Below are positions 24,489 to 32,782 of a DNA stretch of 64,000 nucleotides, piece after piece. This stretch comes from an uncultured Oscillospiraceae bacterium. Its GTDB lineage: Bacteria; Bacillota; Clostridia; Oscillospirales; Oscillospiraceae. Position 1 is the stretch's first letter, and each line of letters opens with the position of its first letter. The notes beneath the pieces were generated by a model. It searched no databases. It saw nothing but the letters and a program-made list of their open reading frames with translations, and had not been told where the DNA came from. Position numbers and translations under genes: made by a program. The stretch spans positions 15,034 through 79,033 of the forward strand of contig CAKUHV010000001.1 in the NCBI GenBank assembly GCA_934659445.1. The letters run 5' to 3'.

Positions 24489-25811
24489 TCAGAAGGACAC
24501 GTGCATGAACAGGGCCACGCAGCACAGGATGATGGCCAGGGGGACGTATACATACCGGCCCACGCTGTACCACAGCCGGCCCCGCCGCTTGTCCGCCCCG
24601 GTGTTGACGGCGGAGAGCAGCTCGTCCTTCTTCATCACATAGAACCAGGACACGGCCCCCAGAGTGGCCCCGATGGGGATGATGTAGATGGACACCAGAT
24701 CCATCCAGGGCCCCCACTTGGAGATGGGCTCCATCCCCAGACCGAAGCCCAGACACAGGACGCACAGGATCAGCAGCACCGCCGTGCGGCTGAGCTTGGG
24801 GAAGCGGTGCATCAGGGATTCGGCCACCGCCTCGAACATGTTCTGAAGGGAGCTGACCCCGGCGAAGATCATGGCCACATACAGGATGATGGCAAACAGC
24901 CGGCCCATAGGGATGTCCTGAAGGATGGTGGGCAGGGTGACGAACAGCAGGCTGGGCCCGGCGCCCACATCCAGCCCGTAGGAGAAGCAGGCGGGGATGA
25001 TGACCAGCGCGGCCACCAGAGCGGCAATGGTGTCAAACAGGGCCGTGTGCTGGGCCACGCCCACCACGTCCTCCTCCTTGGACAGATACGCGCCGTAGAC
25101 GATCATGCCGCTGCCCGTGACAGACAGGGAGAAGAAGGCCTGCCCCATGGCCCAGATCCAGATCATGGGGTCCTTCAGCGCCTCCCACCGGGGGGTGAAC
25201 ATAAAGCGGTAGCCCTCGGCCGCGCCGGGCAGAAAGGCCACCCGGACGGCAAGGATCAGGAAGATCAGGAAGAACAGGGGCATCATGATCTTGTTGGTGC
25301 GCTCGATGCTGTGGGCCCCCAGAAACAGGGTGAGCAGGGTGCCCACCACCACCACCACGTGGAAGGGGACCACCGAGAAGGGGGTGGAGGAGAACGCACC
25401 GAACCAGGCGGCGGTATCCGCCGTCATCAGGGTGCCCACCAGGGAATCCACCAGGGCCTTCAGCACATAGGTGACGATGACAGCGTAGCCGATGGCGATG
25501 CACAGGGAGCCGGCCAGGGGCAGCCAACCCAGCAGCCCGCCCGCCTTTCCGGCGGACTTGCCCCGGGTGGCCCAGGCGTTCTCATAGGCGCCCAGGGTGC
25601 CGGTGCCCGCCCGGCGGCCCATGGCGAACTCGGCGGGCAGGCCCACATAGCTGAAAATAAAGACGAACAGCAGATAGATCAGCAGGAAAGCGCCGCCGCC
25701 GTTGCTGCCCAGCTTGTTGGGAAAGCCCCAGACATTGGCCATGCCCACGGCGGAGCCGACAGAGGCCAGGATAAAGCCCCAGCGGCTTGCAAAGCTCTTT
25801 GTGTTTTTCAT
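24489..25811 (-). CDS. neurotransmitter:sodium symporter family transporter
   Basis: A 440-residue NSS/SNF protein with about 11 hydrophobic segments, LeuT-like. The first helix has SVGSAVGMANVWGFPNKLGSNGGGAF, where Gly/Ala/Asn residues form the sodium and substrate site. It probably imports an amino acid, perhaps tryptophan, tyrosine or leucine, but the substrate is not predictable. The ATG at 25811 has AGGAG upstream; further upstream in-frame codons run through the hcp terminator and are rejected. It is downstream of hcp but has that terminator in between. Confidence 0.92.
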   Translation of the reverse strand: MKNTKSFASRWGFILASVGSAVGMANVWGFPNKLGSNGGGAFLLIYLLFVFIFSYVGLPAEFAMGRRAGTGTLGAYENAWATRGKSAGKAGGLLGWLPLAGSLCIAIGYAVIVTYVLKALVDSLVGTLMTADTAAWFGAFSSTPFSVVPFHVVVVVGTLLTLFLGAHSIERTNKIMMPLFFLIFLILAVRVAFLPGAAEGYRFMFTPRWEALKDPMIWIWAMGQAFFSLSVTGSGMIVYGAYLSKEEDVVGVAQHTALFDTIAALVAALVIIPACFSYGLDVGAGPSLLFVTLPTILQDIPMGRLFAIILYVAMIFAGVSSLQNMFEAVAESLMHRFPKLSRTAVLLILCVLCLGFGLGMEPISKWGPWMDLVSIYIIPIGATLGAVSWFYVMKKDELLSAVNTGADKRRGRLWYSVGRYVYVPLAIILCCVALFMHVSF

Positions 25812-25875
25812 GTCGCTCCTGTGCCGCCTGCCGGGGGCAGACGACGCTCCCTTCTCAATTCTACGAACAAAATGC

Positions 25876-25910
25876 ACAAAGCTGCCTGCTCTCATAGCAG
25901 ACAGCTTTGT
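25876..25910 (-). terminator. terminator after hcp
   Basis: ACAAAGCTGCCTGCT / AGCAGACAGCTTTGT forms a 15-bp stem with one mismatch. On the minus strand GCATTTTG follows. Confidence 0.75.
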
Positions 25911-25960
25911 CATTTTACCGCTTTGCGCCGAAAAAGTCAAGGGCACAGGGGAATTTTGTC

Positions 25961-27535
25961 TCAGCCCCGGCCCAGAATGGCATCCAGGTCCTGCTGGGGG
26001 GCGGTGACCGGCCGCAGGCCGTAGGTGTCCACCAGCACCTTGACCACGCTTTCGGACAGGAAGGCGGGCATGGTGGGCCCCAGATACATATTTTTGATCC
26101 CCAGAGACAGCAGGGTCAGCAGGATGCACACCGCCTTCTGCTCATACCAGGACAGCACCAGGGTCAGGGGCAGATCGTTCACCGTGCAGCCGAAGGCGTC
26201 CGCCAGAGCCAGAGCCACCTTGACGGCGCTGTAGGCGTCGTTGCACTGGCCCATGTCCAGAATGCGGGGGATGCCGCCGATCTCCCCCAGGTCCAGGTCG
26301 TTAAAGCGGTATTTGCCGCAGGCCAGGGTGAGGATCAGGGTGTCCATGGGGGTGTGCTTGACAAAGTCGGTGTAGTAGTTGCGGCCGGGGTGGGCCCCGT
26401 CGCACCCGCCTACCAGAAAGATGTGCTTTACCGCGCCGCTTTTGATGGCGGCGATCAGGGGCTCCGCCCGGGCCAGCACCGCCCCGTGGGCAAAGCCGGT
26501 GGTCAGCATATGGCCGCCGTTGATGCCGCTCATGCTGCGGTCGTGGGGGTAGCCCCCCAGCTGCAGGGCCTGCTCGATGATGGGGGAGAAGTCCTTGTGC
26601 CCCTGTTCGTCCGCCGGGATGTGCCGCAGGCCGGGAAAGCCCACCACCGAGGTGGTGTATACCCGGTCGGCATAGCTGGGCCGGGGCGGCATGATGCAGT
26701 TGGTGGTGAACAGCACCGGGGCGGGCAGATCCTGAAACTCCTTCTGCTGGTTCTGCCATGCGGTGCCAAAGTTGCCCGCCAGATGGGGGAACTGCTTCAG
26801 CTTTGGATAGCCGTGGGCAGGCAGCATCTCCGAGTGGGTGTATACGTTAATGCCCCGGTCCCGGGTCTGCTCCAGCAGCTGGTGCAGGTCCTCCAGGTCG
26901 TGGCCGGACACCACGATGAAGGGCCCGGCCTTGACGTCCACGTTCACCCGGGTGGGCTCCGGGGTGCCGAAGCTCCCGGTGTTGGCCCGGTCCAGCAGGG
27001 CCATGCACTTCAGGTTCACCTGGCCGAACTCCATGATCAGGGCCAGCCACTCCTCCACGGTGTGCTCCTGCGCCAGAGCGCACAGCCCTTTGACGAACCA
27101 GCCGGATACGTCCGGGTCGTCATAGCCCAGCCGGGCGGCATGGTGGGCATAGGCCGCCATGCCCTTCATGCCGAACAGCAAAGTGGAGCGGAGAGAGACG
27201 ATGTCCGTCTCCCCCTTCCACAGGGGGAAGGGGCGGCCAAAGCTGCGGCCCCCCAGCCGGGCGGTCTTGTCCTCCACCTGGCGGGTGAAGTCCCGGATGG
27301 CGGTGTTATCGAAGTTTACATTGGTCAGGGTGGTGAACAGCCCGTCCGCCAGCAGGCGCAGCGTCTCGCCGTCCGCCGGTCCGGCGGCCTGGGCCGCCTG
27401 GGCCAGGCAGATCAGGGCCTGTATCAGGCCGTCCTGGAGCAGGGCGGTGTCCGGCTGCTTGCCGCACACGCCCACCTGGGTGCAGCCCTTGCCCCCGGCG
27501 GTTTGCTGACACTGGAAACAGAACATATCAGGCAT
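25961..27535 (-). CDS. hcp: hydroxylamine reductase / hybrid-cluster protein
   Basis: A 524-residue Fe-S-O cluster enzyme that reduces hydroxylamine to ammonia and acts in nitric-oxide and nitrosative defence. The N-terminus has Cys6-x2-Cys9-x8-Cys18-x5-Cys24, the class I [4Fe-4S] pattern typical of strict anaerobes. Hybrid-cluster ligand segments are FTTNCIMPP, GGCDGAHPGRNYY, DMGQCNDAYSA and the LACGKYRFN block. No hcr reductase gene is adjacent. A terminator separates it from the NSS gene downstream. Confidence 0.96.
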   Translation of the reverse strand: MPDMFCFQCQQTAGGKGCTQVGVCGKQPDTALLQDGLIQALICLAQAAQAAGPADGETLRLLADGLFTTLTNVNFDNTAIRDFTRQVEDKTARLGGRSFGRPFPLWKGETDIVSLRSTLLFGMKGMAAYAHHAARLGYDDPDVSGWFVKGLCALAQEHTVEEWLALIMEFGQVNLKCMALLDRANTGSFGTPEPTRVNVDVKAGPFIVVSGHDLEDLHQLLEQTRDRGINVYTHSEMLPAHGYPKLKQFPHLAGNFGTAWQNQQKEFQDLPAPVLFTTNCIMPPRPSYADRVYTTSVVGFPGLRHIPADEQGHKDFSPIIEQALQLGGYPHDRSMSGINGGHMLTTGFAHGAVLARAEPLIAAIKSGAVKHIFLVGGCDGAHPGRNYYTDFVKHTPMDTLILTLACGKYRFNDLDLGEIGGIPRILDMGQCNDAYSAVKVALALADAFGCTVNDLPLTLVLSWYEQKAVCILLTLLSLGIKNMYLGPTMPAFLSESVVKVLVDTYGLRPVTAPQQDLDAILGRG

Positions 27536-27624
27536 AAAAGGTCCCCTCCGATCTCAGTCGTTGGGGAGTAGTGTGCCCGGAACTATATGAAAAATGCGCG
27601 GCATGGCCGTGCATTTTAGGTATT

Positions 27625-27657
27625 GTGAGCCCCGCCCCCTGCGGGGGCGGGGCTCAC
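27625..27657 (-). terminator. terminator after the nuclease remnant
   Basis: GTGAGCCCCGCCCC / GGGGCGGGGCTCAC is a 14-bp perfect stem between the nuclease-remnant stop and the hcp upstream region. T-run is poor. Confidence 0.65.
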
Positions 27658-27667
27658 AGCAAAATTT

Positions 27668-28150
27668 TTATGGCTTGCACCGGCCGCAGGGGGCGTAGCC
27701 CTGGGCCTCCAGAAGGTCGCGGGTGCCGGTGATCAGGTTGCCCTCGTTGGCGTTCTCGCCGGTGAGCTGAAAGCCGATGAGGTGGCAGCGGTTATAGATG
27801 TACTTCCCGTCCACAAAGTCATACTTTGCGGTTTTCCAGCCGCTGGGCTTCACCTGCCCGATGGCGCCCCGGGGCTCGGTGGGCATCAGGTCGGCGCCGA
27901 TGCAGACATAGGCCGTGCCGCAGCGGCCCAGCTCGTCCAGGGGGCTGTACTCCTCGAAGGATCCGGCGGTCAGTTCCTCCTGAGTAAAGAAGGGGACGTT
28001 TCCGTTGAGCTCCACATAGGGCTGTCCAGAGTACTCCGGAAGGGCGGACTGGTCGATAACTGTCTGCCGAGCGGGGCCGGCGGTCTCGCAGCCGGTGAGC
28101 AGGACCAGAAGGAGCATCAAGGGGAGCAGCGCACGTTTGAGCTTATGCAC
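27668..28150 (-). CDS. exported DNA/RNA non-specific endonuclease, internally deleted
   Basis: A 160-residue lipoprotein-like protein starting with GTG (AGGAGG upstream). The signal peptide has lipobox LLTGC at about residues 17-21. The nuclease part is recognisable from NGNVPFFTQEEL through EYSPLDELGRCGTAYVCIG to the active-site block YNRCHLIGFQLTGENANEGNLITGTR. Intact relatives of this family continue with the rest of the nuclease fold and only near the C-terminus reach GTRDELIAQGY-PCGRCKP. Here GTR joins directly to DLLEAQGYAPCGRCKP, so roughly the C-terminal half of the domain seems to have been lost between two GTR-containing segments. Catalytic His and Asn remain, but folding and activity are doubtful. 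It overlaps the upstream gene by 8 nt. Confidence 0.75.
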   Translation of the reverse strand: MHKLKRALLPLMLLLVLLTGCETAGPARQTVIDQSALPEYSGQPYVELNGNVPFFTQEELTAGSFEEYSPLDELGRCGTAYVCIGADLMPTEPRGAIGQVKPSGWKTAKYDFVDGKYIYNRCHLIGFQLTGENANEGNLITGTRDLLEAQGYAPCGRCKP

Positions 28151-28556
28151 GGACGTACACCTCCTGGGTGATCCTGTCGTGGGAGGAGCCGGGGAAGTCC
28201 CCGCTTTCCGCCAGCCGCCAGCCGCTCAGATCCAGATCGAAGGACAGATCTGCGGGAGAGACGCGGTTCCAGCGGAACAGAATGAGCCGTTCGATCCGCT
28301 CCGCCGTCGGCCGGGGGGAGCGGTCCTCTAAAAAGCAGAAGTCCCCCGGAGGGGCCTGAGCGAGGAAGTTCTCGTCCACCCGGACGCTGCGGCCCTCCAG
28401 CTCCCGCCGGAACTGGGCGGCGGAGCAGCCGTCCATCCAGAGGGTGCGGCCTCCGGCCAGCTCCAGCATCCGCTGCCGCAGCAGGCGGTCCCGGCTCTGC
28501 CGCCGGCGGTTGAACATCAGGCCCATGTTGTCGTCTACGGCAGCCATCAGGATCAT
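28143..28556 (-). CDS. dihydrofolate-reductase-like small protein
   Basis: A 137-residue protein beginning MILMAAVDDNMGLMFNRRRQ, which echoes the first strand and loop of DHFR (AVDxNxGIG), and with a DHFR-like TLWMDG segment around residue 38. Key catalytic-site positions are not conserved, so real DHFR activity is unlikely. Similar Clostridial proteins exist without assigned function. It overlaps the nuclease-remnant gene by 8 nt, which suggests one transcript. A repeat R2 copy lies directly upstream, leaving its promoter unclear. Confidence 0.6.
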   Translation of the reverse strand: MILMAAVDDNMGLMFNRRRQSRDRLLRQRMLELAGGRTLWMDGCSAAQFRRELEGRSVRVDENFLAQAPPGDFCFLEDRSPRPTAERIERLILFRWNRVSPADLSFDLDLSGWRLAESGDFPGSSHDRITQEVYVRA

Positions 28557-28581
28557 GGCGTACCCCCTGCAATAAACGTCC

Positions 28582-28668
28582 TCCCAATTCTTTTTTGTGT
28601 TCCCCGCCCCGCAGGGGGCGGGGAACACCGGTATTTCTTCTGCAAAGGGACACGAAATGAAATTGGGA
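28582..28668. repeat. palindromic repeat family R2, copy 1
   Basis: An 87-bp element with ends TCCCAATT / AATTGGGA. An outer inverted repeat (CCCAATTCTTTTTTGTGTTCC against GGGACACGAAATGAAATTGGG) surrounds an inner GTGTTCCCCGCCCC / GGGGCGGGGAACAC-type stem. It is nearly identical to 62067-62155. Confidence 0.9.
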
Positions 28669-28677
28669 TTATAAAAT

Positions 28678-28712
28678 AAGTCGGAGCAAGCGATACAAAG
28701 CTTGCTCCGACT
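28678..28712 (-). terminator. terminator of tRNA-Arg(ACG)
   Basis: AAGTCGGAGCAAG / CTTGCTCCGACTT forms a 13-bp stem immediately 3' of the tRNA, with ATTTTAT after it on the minus strand. The same GTCGGAGCAA stem follows the second tRNA-Arg at 45254. Confidence 0.85.
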
Positions 28713-28789
28713 TGGTACGGCTGAAGGGATTCGAACCCCCGACCTACTGGTTCGTAGCCAGTCACTCTATCCAACTGAGCTACAGCCGC
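28713..28789 (-). tRNA. tRNA-Arg (anticodon ACG)
   Basis: A 77-nt cloverleaf on the minus strand. It has acceptor GCGGCTG pairing CAGCCGT, a D arm with AGCTCAGTTGGAT, anticodon stem ACTGG/CCAGT around loop CTACGAA, a T arm GGTTCGAAT, and CCA encoded in the gene. The first anticodon base A is expected to be edited to inosine, reading CGU/CGC/CGA. A good promoter lies upstream. Confidence 0.97.
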
Positions 28790-28825
28790 ATACCGAAAAG
28801 AGGATCCCCTCTTAACAGCTTGGTC

Positions 28826-28854
28826 AGTATAGCACCTCTCTCCGGAAATTGCAA
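28826..28854 (-). promoter_or_regulatory. promoter of tRNA-Arg(ACG)
   Basis: Minus strand TTGCAA (28849-28854), 17-bp spacer, TATACT (28826-28831), about 30 nt before the tRNA. Confidence 0.85.
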
Positions 28855-28903
28855 GAGTTTTTTTCATGTTTTCCCGTTTTTCTTTGTATGTCTACAATAC
28901 ACC

Positions 28904-28932
28904 TTGCTTTTTAGGGAAAATTATTATACTAT
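28904..28932 (+). promoter_or_regulatory. promoter upstream of the 28984 membrane gene
   Basis: TTGCTT (28904-28909), 17-bp spacer, TACTAT (28927-28932). It probably drives the membrane gene and metG. Confidence 0.7.
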
Positions 28933-28983
28933 ATAGATTCGGCGATAGTCTGCGCGTTTTTTGCCGCGAAGGAGGGCGCTCCT

Positions 28984-29853
28984 ATGAAAAAACATATCCT
29001 GCTGCCCCTGCTGGCCCTGGCCGGGGGCGGCGTCGGTCTGGTCCTGCACCGGTGGGAGCTCTCTCTGGCTGCGGACGAGGCCACTGGGCTGCTCGGCTCC
29101 GGCCAGCCCGCCACCGCGGTTCTGGCCGTACTGGCCATCGCCCTGACCGCGGCGCTGGCGCTTCTGTGCCGGGGGGGCTGCGCCCCGAAGGACTGGCGGG
29201 ACGGCCTGCGCTGCCCCCTGTCCGGCTGGATGGCCCTGATGGTGGCCGCCGCCCTGCTTCTGCTGGCCTGCGGGGGACTTACCGTCTCCTCCGCCATCCG
29301 GCGGCTGGCCCTGTGGCGCATGGACCCCGACCGCAACGCCCTGCCCATCATGGACGGCCTGCTGGCCCTGTCCTGCCTGCCTGCGGCTTTGGCCATGCTC
29401 AAGCTGGGTCAGGGGGGCTATCGGGGCAGCCTGACTCAGGAGGACCGCTGGATGACCGCCCTGCCGGGGTACGCCGCCGTGTTCTGGGCCGTGTCCGCCT
29501 ATCAGCAGAACGCCATCTCCCCCTACCCCATGCAGTATGTGTGGACCGTTCTGTCCTGTGTGTGCCTGCTGCTGGCCTTTTACCTCTTTGCTGCCGGGGC
29601 CTTCGGCGCCCGGTTCTCCGGTCTGTTCCCCCTGTTCGCCCTGGTGGGGATCGTTCTGGAGCTCATCGCCATGGGCGACCCGGCTCTGACCCGGCTGGAG
29701 CTTTTGCAGCGCACCGCCTTTCTGCTGACGGCCATGGGTCTTGTCTGCCCCGCCCTGCGCGCCCGGTTCGGCCCCGCCTGGACGGAGGAGGAGCTGGCCC
29801 GCAGTCTGGCCCATGAGGACGAGGAGGACCCCGGCGAAGATGCCGATGAATGA
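28984..29853 (+). CDS. polytopic membrane protein of unknown function
   Basis: A 289-residue protein with about eight hydrophobic segments and an acidic C-terminal tail (HEDEEDPGEDADE). I recognise no domain. Arg/Lys residues cluster in the loops between helices and there is no signal-peptide cleavage site, so it is an inner-membrane protein. It starts at an ATG with AAGGAGGG upstream and lies 45 nt before metG, likely in one transcript. Confidence 0.8.
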   Translation: MKKHILLPLLALAGGGVGLVLHRWELSLAADEATGLLGSGQPATAVLAVLAIALTAALALLCRGGCAPKDWRDGLRCPLSGWMALMVAAALLLLACGGLTVSSAIRRLALWRMDPDRNALPIMDGLLALSCLPAALAMLKLGQGGYRGSLTQEDRWMTALPGYAAVFWAVSAYQQNAISPYPMQYVWTVLSCVCLLLAFYLFAAGAFGARFSGLFPLFALVGIVLELIAMGDPALTRLELLQRTAFLLTAMGLVCPALRARFGPAWTEEELARSLAHEDEEDPGEDADE

Positions 29854-29898
29854 CCGCCCACCGTGGCGTCACCGATAAAATGGAAGGAATGATCGACT

Positions 29899-31872
29899 AT
29901 GAGCGAACGGGAAAAGTTCTATATCACCACGCCCATCTATTACCCCAGCGATAAGCTGCACATCGGCCACACCTACTGCACCGTGGCCACCGACACCATG
30001 GCCCGGTATAAGCGGCTGAAGGGCTGCGACGTCATGTTCCTCACCGGAACGGATGAACATGGCCAGAAGATCGAGGACAAGGCCAAGGAGGCCGGCGTCA
30101 CCCCCAAGGAGTTTGTAGACGGTATCGTGGAGGGCCCCCGGGGCGTCAAGGATCTGTGGAAGCTGATGAATATTTCCAACGACCGGTTCATCCGCACCAC
30201 CGACGATTACCATGTGGAGTCCATCCAGAAGATCTTCCGGAAGATGTATGAGAAGGGCGACATCTATAAGGGCAAATATGTGGGCAAGTACTGCAAGCCC
30301 TGCGAGTCCTTCTGGACGGAGACCCAGCTGGTGGACGGAAAGTGCCCCGACTGCGGCCGGGATGTAGTGGACGCCGAGGAGGAGGCATACTTCTTCCGCC
30401 TGTCCAAGTATGCCGACAGGGTGCAGCACCTGCTGGAGGACACCGACTTTCTGCAGCCCCGCTCCCGGGTGAACGAGATGGTGAACAATTTCATCAAGCC
30501 CGGTCTGGAGGACCTGTGCGTGTCCCGCACCAGCTTCACCTGGGGCATTCCCGTGGACTTCGACCCGGGCCACGTGGTCTATGTGTGGGTGGACGCCCTG
30601 TTCAACTACACCACCGCCCTGGGCTTTCTGAACGAGAAGTACCACGACTATGACAGGTACTGGCCCGCCGACGTCCACTTTGTGGGCAAGGAGATCGTGC
30701 GGTTCCACTCCATTATCTGGCCCGCCATGCTGATGAGCATGGAGATGCCCCTGCCCAAGCACGTGTTCGGCCACGGCTGGCTGCTTCTGGACGGCGGCAA
30801 GATGTCCAAGTCCAAGGGCAATGTGGTGGATCCCTATGTGCTGGCGGAGATGTTCGGGGTGGACGCCCTGCGCTTCTTCCTGCTGCGCACCTTCCCCTTC
30901 GGCAGCGACGGCAACTTCTCCAACGAGGCGCTGATCAGCACCATCAACGTGGATCTGGCCAACGACCTGGGCAATCTGCTCAGCCGCACCGTGTCCATGG
31001 TGGGCAAGTACTTCGGCGGCACCCTGCCCCAGGTCCAGGCGGTGGACGCCGAGAAGGACGCCGAGCTGGAGGGCCTGATCGCCGGGCTGCGGGACAGGTA
31101 TGAGGAGCAGATGGAGCACTTCGCCTTCCAGAACGCTCTGGCAGAGATCTTCAAGGTCATTGGCCGGGCCAACAAGTATATCGACGAGAACGCCCCCTGG
31201 GTTCTGGCCAAGGATATGGACGCCAACGGTCCCCGTCTGGCCCGGGTGATGTATAACCTGCTGGAGGTGCTGCGGGTATCCGCCATCCTGCTGACCCCCT
31301 TCATCCCCACCTCCGCCGCCGAGGTGCTCAAGCAGATCGGCGCGGACGAGGGGTGCTCCACCTGGCAGGCCGCCGGCGTTTACGGCGCTCTGCCCGACAA
31401 CGTCACCGTGAACCGGGGCGAGAACCTGTTCCCCCGGGTGGACGCAGAAAAGGCCCTGGCCCGGCTGGAGGAGATCCAGGAGCAGGCCAAGCGGGCCGCC
31501 AGGCCCGCCCTGGAGGTGGAGCCCCAGCTGGCGGAAAAGGTGGATTTCGATACCTTCTGCAAGAGCGACTTCCGCGCCGTGAAGGTCAAGGACTGTCAGG
31601 CGGTGAAGAAGAGCGATAAGCTGCTGCGCTTTACGCTGGACGACGGCACCGGCACCGACCGGCAGATCCTGTCCGGCATCCACAAGTTCTACGAGCCGGA
31701 GGAGCTGGTGGGCAAGACCCTGGTGGCCATCGTGAACCTGCCCCCCCGGAAGATGATGGGCTTTGAGTCCAACGGTATGCTCATCTCCGCCGTCCACACC
31801 GAGCACGGGGAGGAGAAGCTGAACCTGATCATGCTGGACGACAAGATCCCCGCCGGGGCCAAGATGTGCTGA
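29899..31872 (+). CDS. metG: methionyl-tRNA synthetase
   Basis: Charges tRNA-Met. The 657-residue class I synthetase has the HIGH-type motif PSDKLHIGHTYC, a zinc knuckle CKPCESFWTE...CPDCGRD (about residues 133-153), and KMSKS at 301-305 (followed by KGN). It also has an alpha-helical anticodon domain and a C-terminal EMAP/tRNA-binding OB domain (about 550-657, DFRAVKVKDCQAV) used for dimerisation. A short GC hairpin lies in the gap before the next gene. Confidence 0.97.
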   Translation: MSEREKFYITTPIYYPSDKLHIGHTYCTVATDTMARYKRLKGCDVMFLTGTDEHGQKIEDKAKEAGVTPKEFVDGIVEGPRGVKDLWKLMNISNDRFIRTTDDYHVESIQKIFRKMYEKGDIYKGKYVGKYCKPCESFWTETQLVDGKCPDCGRDVVDAEEEAYFFRLSKYADRVQHLLEDTDFLQPRSRVNEMVNNFIKPGLEDLCVSRTSFTWGIPVDFDPGHVVYVWVDALFNYTTALGFLNEKYHDYDRYWPADVHFVGKEIVRFHSIIWPAMLMSMEMPLPKHVFGHGWLLLDGGKMSKSKGNVVDPYVLAEMFGVDALRFFLLRTFPFGSDGNFSNEALISTINVDLANDLGNLLSRTVSMVGKYFGGTLPQVQAVDAEKDAELEGLIAGLRDRYEEQMEHFAFQNALAEIFKVIGRANKYIDENAPWVLAKDMDANGPRLARVMYNLLEVLRVSAILLTPFIPTSAAEVLKQIGADEGCSTWQAAGVYGALPDNVTVNRGENLFPRVDAEKALARLEEIQEQAKRAARPALEVEPQLAEKVDFDTFCKSDFRAVKVKDCQAVKKSDKLLRFTLDDGTGTDRQILSGIHKFYEPEELVGKTLVAIVNLPPRKMMGFESNGMLISAVHTEHGEEKLNLIMLDDKIPAGAKMC

Positions 31873-31927
31873 GAATACCCGCCGCCGGGGCTGTGATGCA
31901 GCCCCGGCGCTTTACAGGAGGGATACC

Positions 31928-32584
31928 ATGCGCCTGAACTGCGCGATCTTTGATATGGACGGCACCGTTCTGGACTCCATGCAGGCCTGGGTGGACGCCA
32001 TCGGCCACATCCTCACCAGCCGGGGCATCACGCCCCCCGCCGACCTGCGGGAGATCACCCGTCCCCTGAACGGCGCCCAGGTGGCGGTCTATCTGCGGCG
32101 GAACTATCTCCCCGAGCTCACGGATCAGAAGCTGGGGGACGAGGTGGCCGCCTATATGAGGGACTTCTACTGCAGCCGTGTGCAGGCCAAGGCCGGGGTG
32201 AAGAACTTTCTGTCCCTGCTGAAGATGGAGGGGGTGCAGTGCTATCTGGCCACCGCCACCCACCGGGAGCTGGTGCGCCGCGCCATCGCCCACGCCGGAC
32301 TGGAGCCCTATTTCAAGGGGATCATCACCTCGGCAGAGGTGGGCAAGAACAAGATCGACAGCCCGGACATCTACGAGTGGGCCATGAAGCGCATGGGGGG
32401 CAATAAAGCGGACACCGTGGTGTTCGAGGACGCCCTGTTCGCCATCCGCACAGCCAAAAAGGCGGGCTTCCGGGTGGCCGGCGTATACGACCCGGATTCC
32501 GAGACGGATCAGGAGGAGATCCGCGCCCTGAGCGACTACTACATCACCTCCTTCGAGGAGCTGTATCAGACCGAGCAAAGGTGA
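31928..32584 (+). CDS. HAD-superfamily phosphatase
   Basis: A 218-residue HAD hydrolase, subfamily IA. Motif I is IFDMDGTVLDSM (nucleophile and acid Asp), motif II YLATATHRE, motif III lysine about KNKIDSPDIYE, and motif IV VVFEDALFAIRTA. A helical cap domain is at about residues 17-90. Substrate is unknown; sugar phosphates are typical. GGAGG precedes the ATG. It lies 55 nt after metG with a GCCGGGGCTG hairpin between. Confidence 0.92.
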   Translation: MRLNCAIFDMDGTVLDSMQAWVDAIGHILTSRGITPPADLREITRPLNGAQVAVYLRRNYLPELTDQKLGDEVAAYMRDFYCSRVQAKAGVKNFLSLLKMEGVQCYLATATHRELVRRAIAHAGLEPYFKGIITSAEVGKNKIDSPDIYEWAMKRMGGNKADTVVFEDALFAIRTAKKAGFRVAGVYDPDSETDQEEIRALSDYYITSFEELYQTEQR

Positions 32585-32782
32585 CACACCGGCCCATGTC
32601 CCCGCCCAAAAGGGCCGGGACATGGGCGGTATTGCTGTGGGGACGAGCTTTTTCTCTTTTCTTTTCCCGAATTATGTGGTATAGTCCATCTTGTATTCTT
32701 ATTTTATCGCCCCAGCCCGCGGGGCATTCAGACAGCGGGCCCCGGGATGCGGTCCCGGGCATGTATGAAAAGGAAGTAACAC

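Noticed and set aside
25907-27571. 554-residue plus-strand frame opposite hcp
   Set aside because: hcp has complete cluster ligands on the minus strand. The plus frame is a compositional shadow.
29854-29898. T-box before metG
   Set aside because: Only 45 nt separate metG from the upstream gene, too little for a T-box leader.
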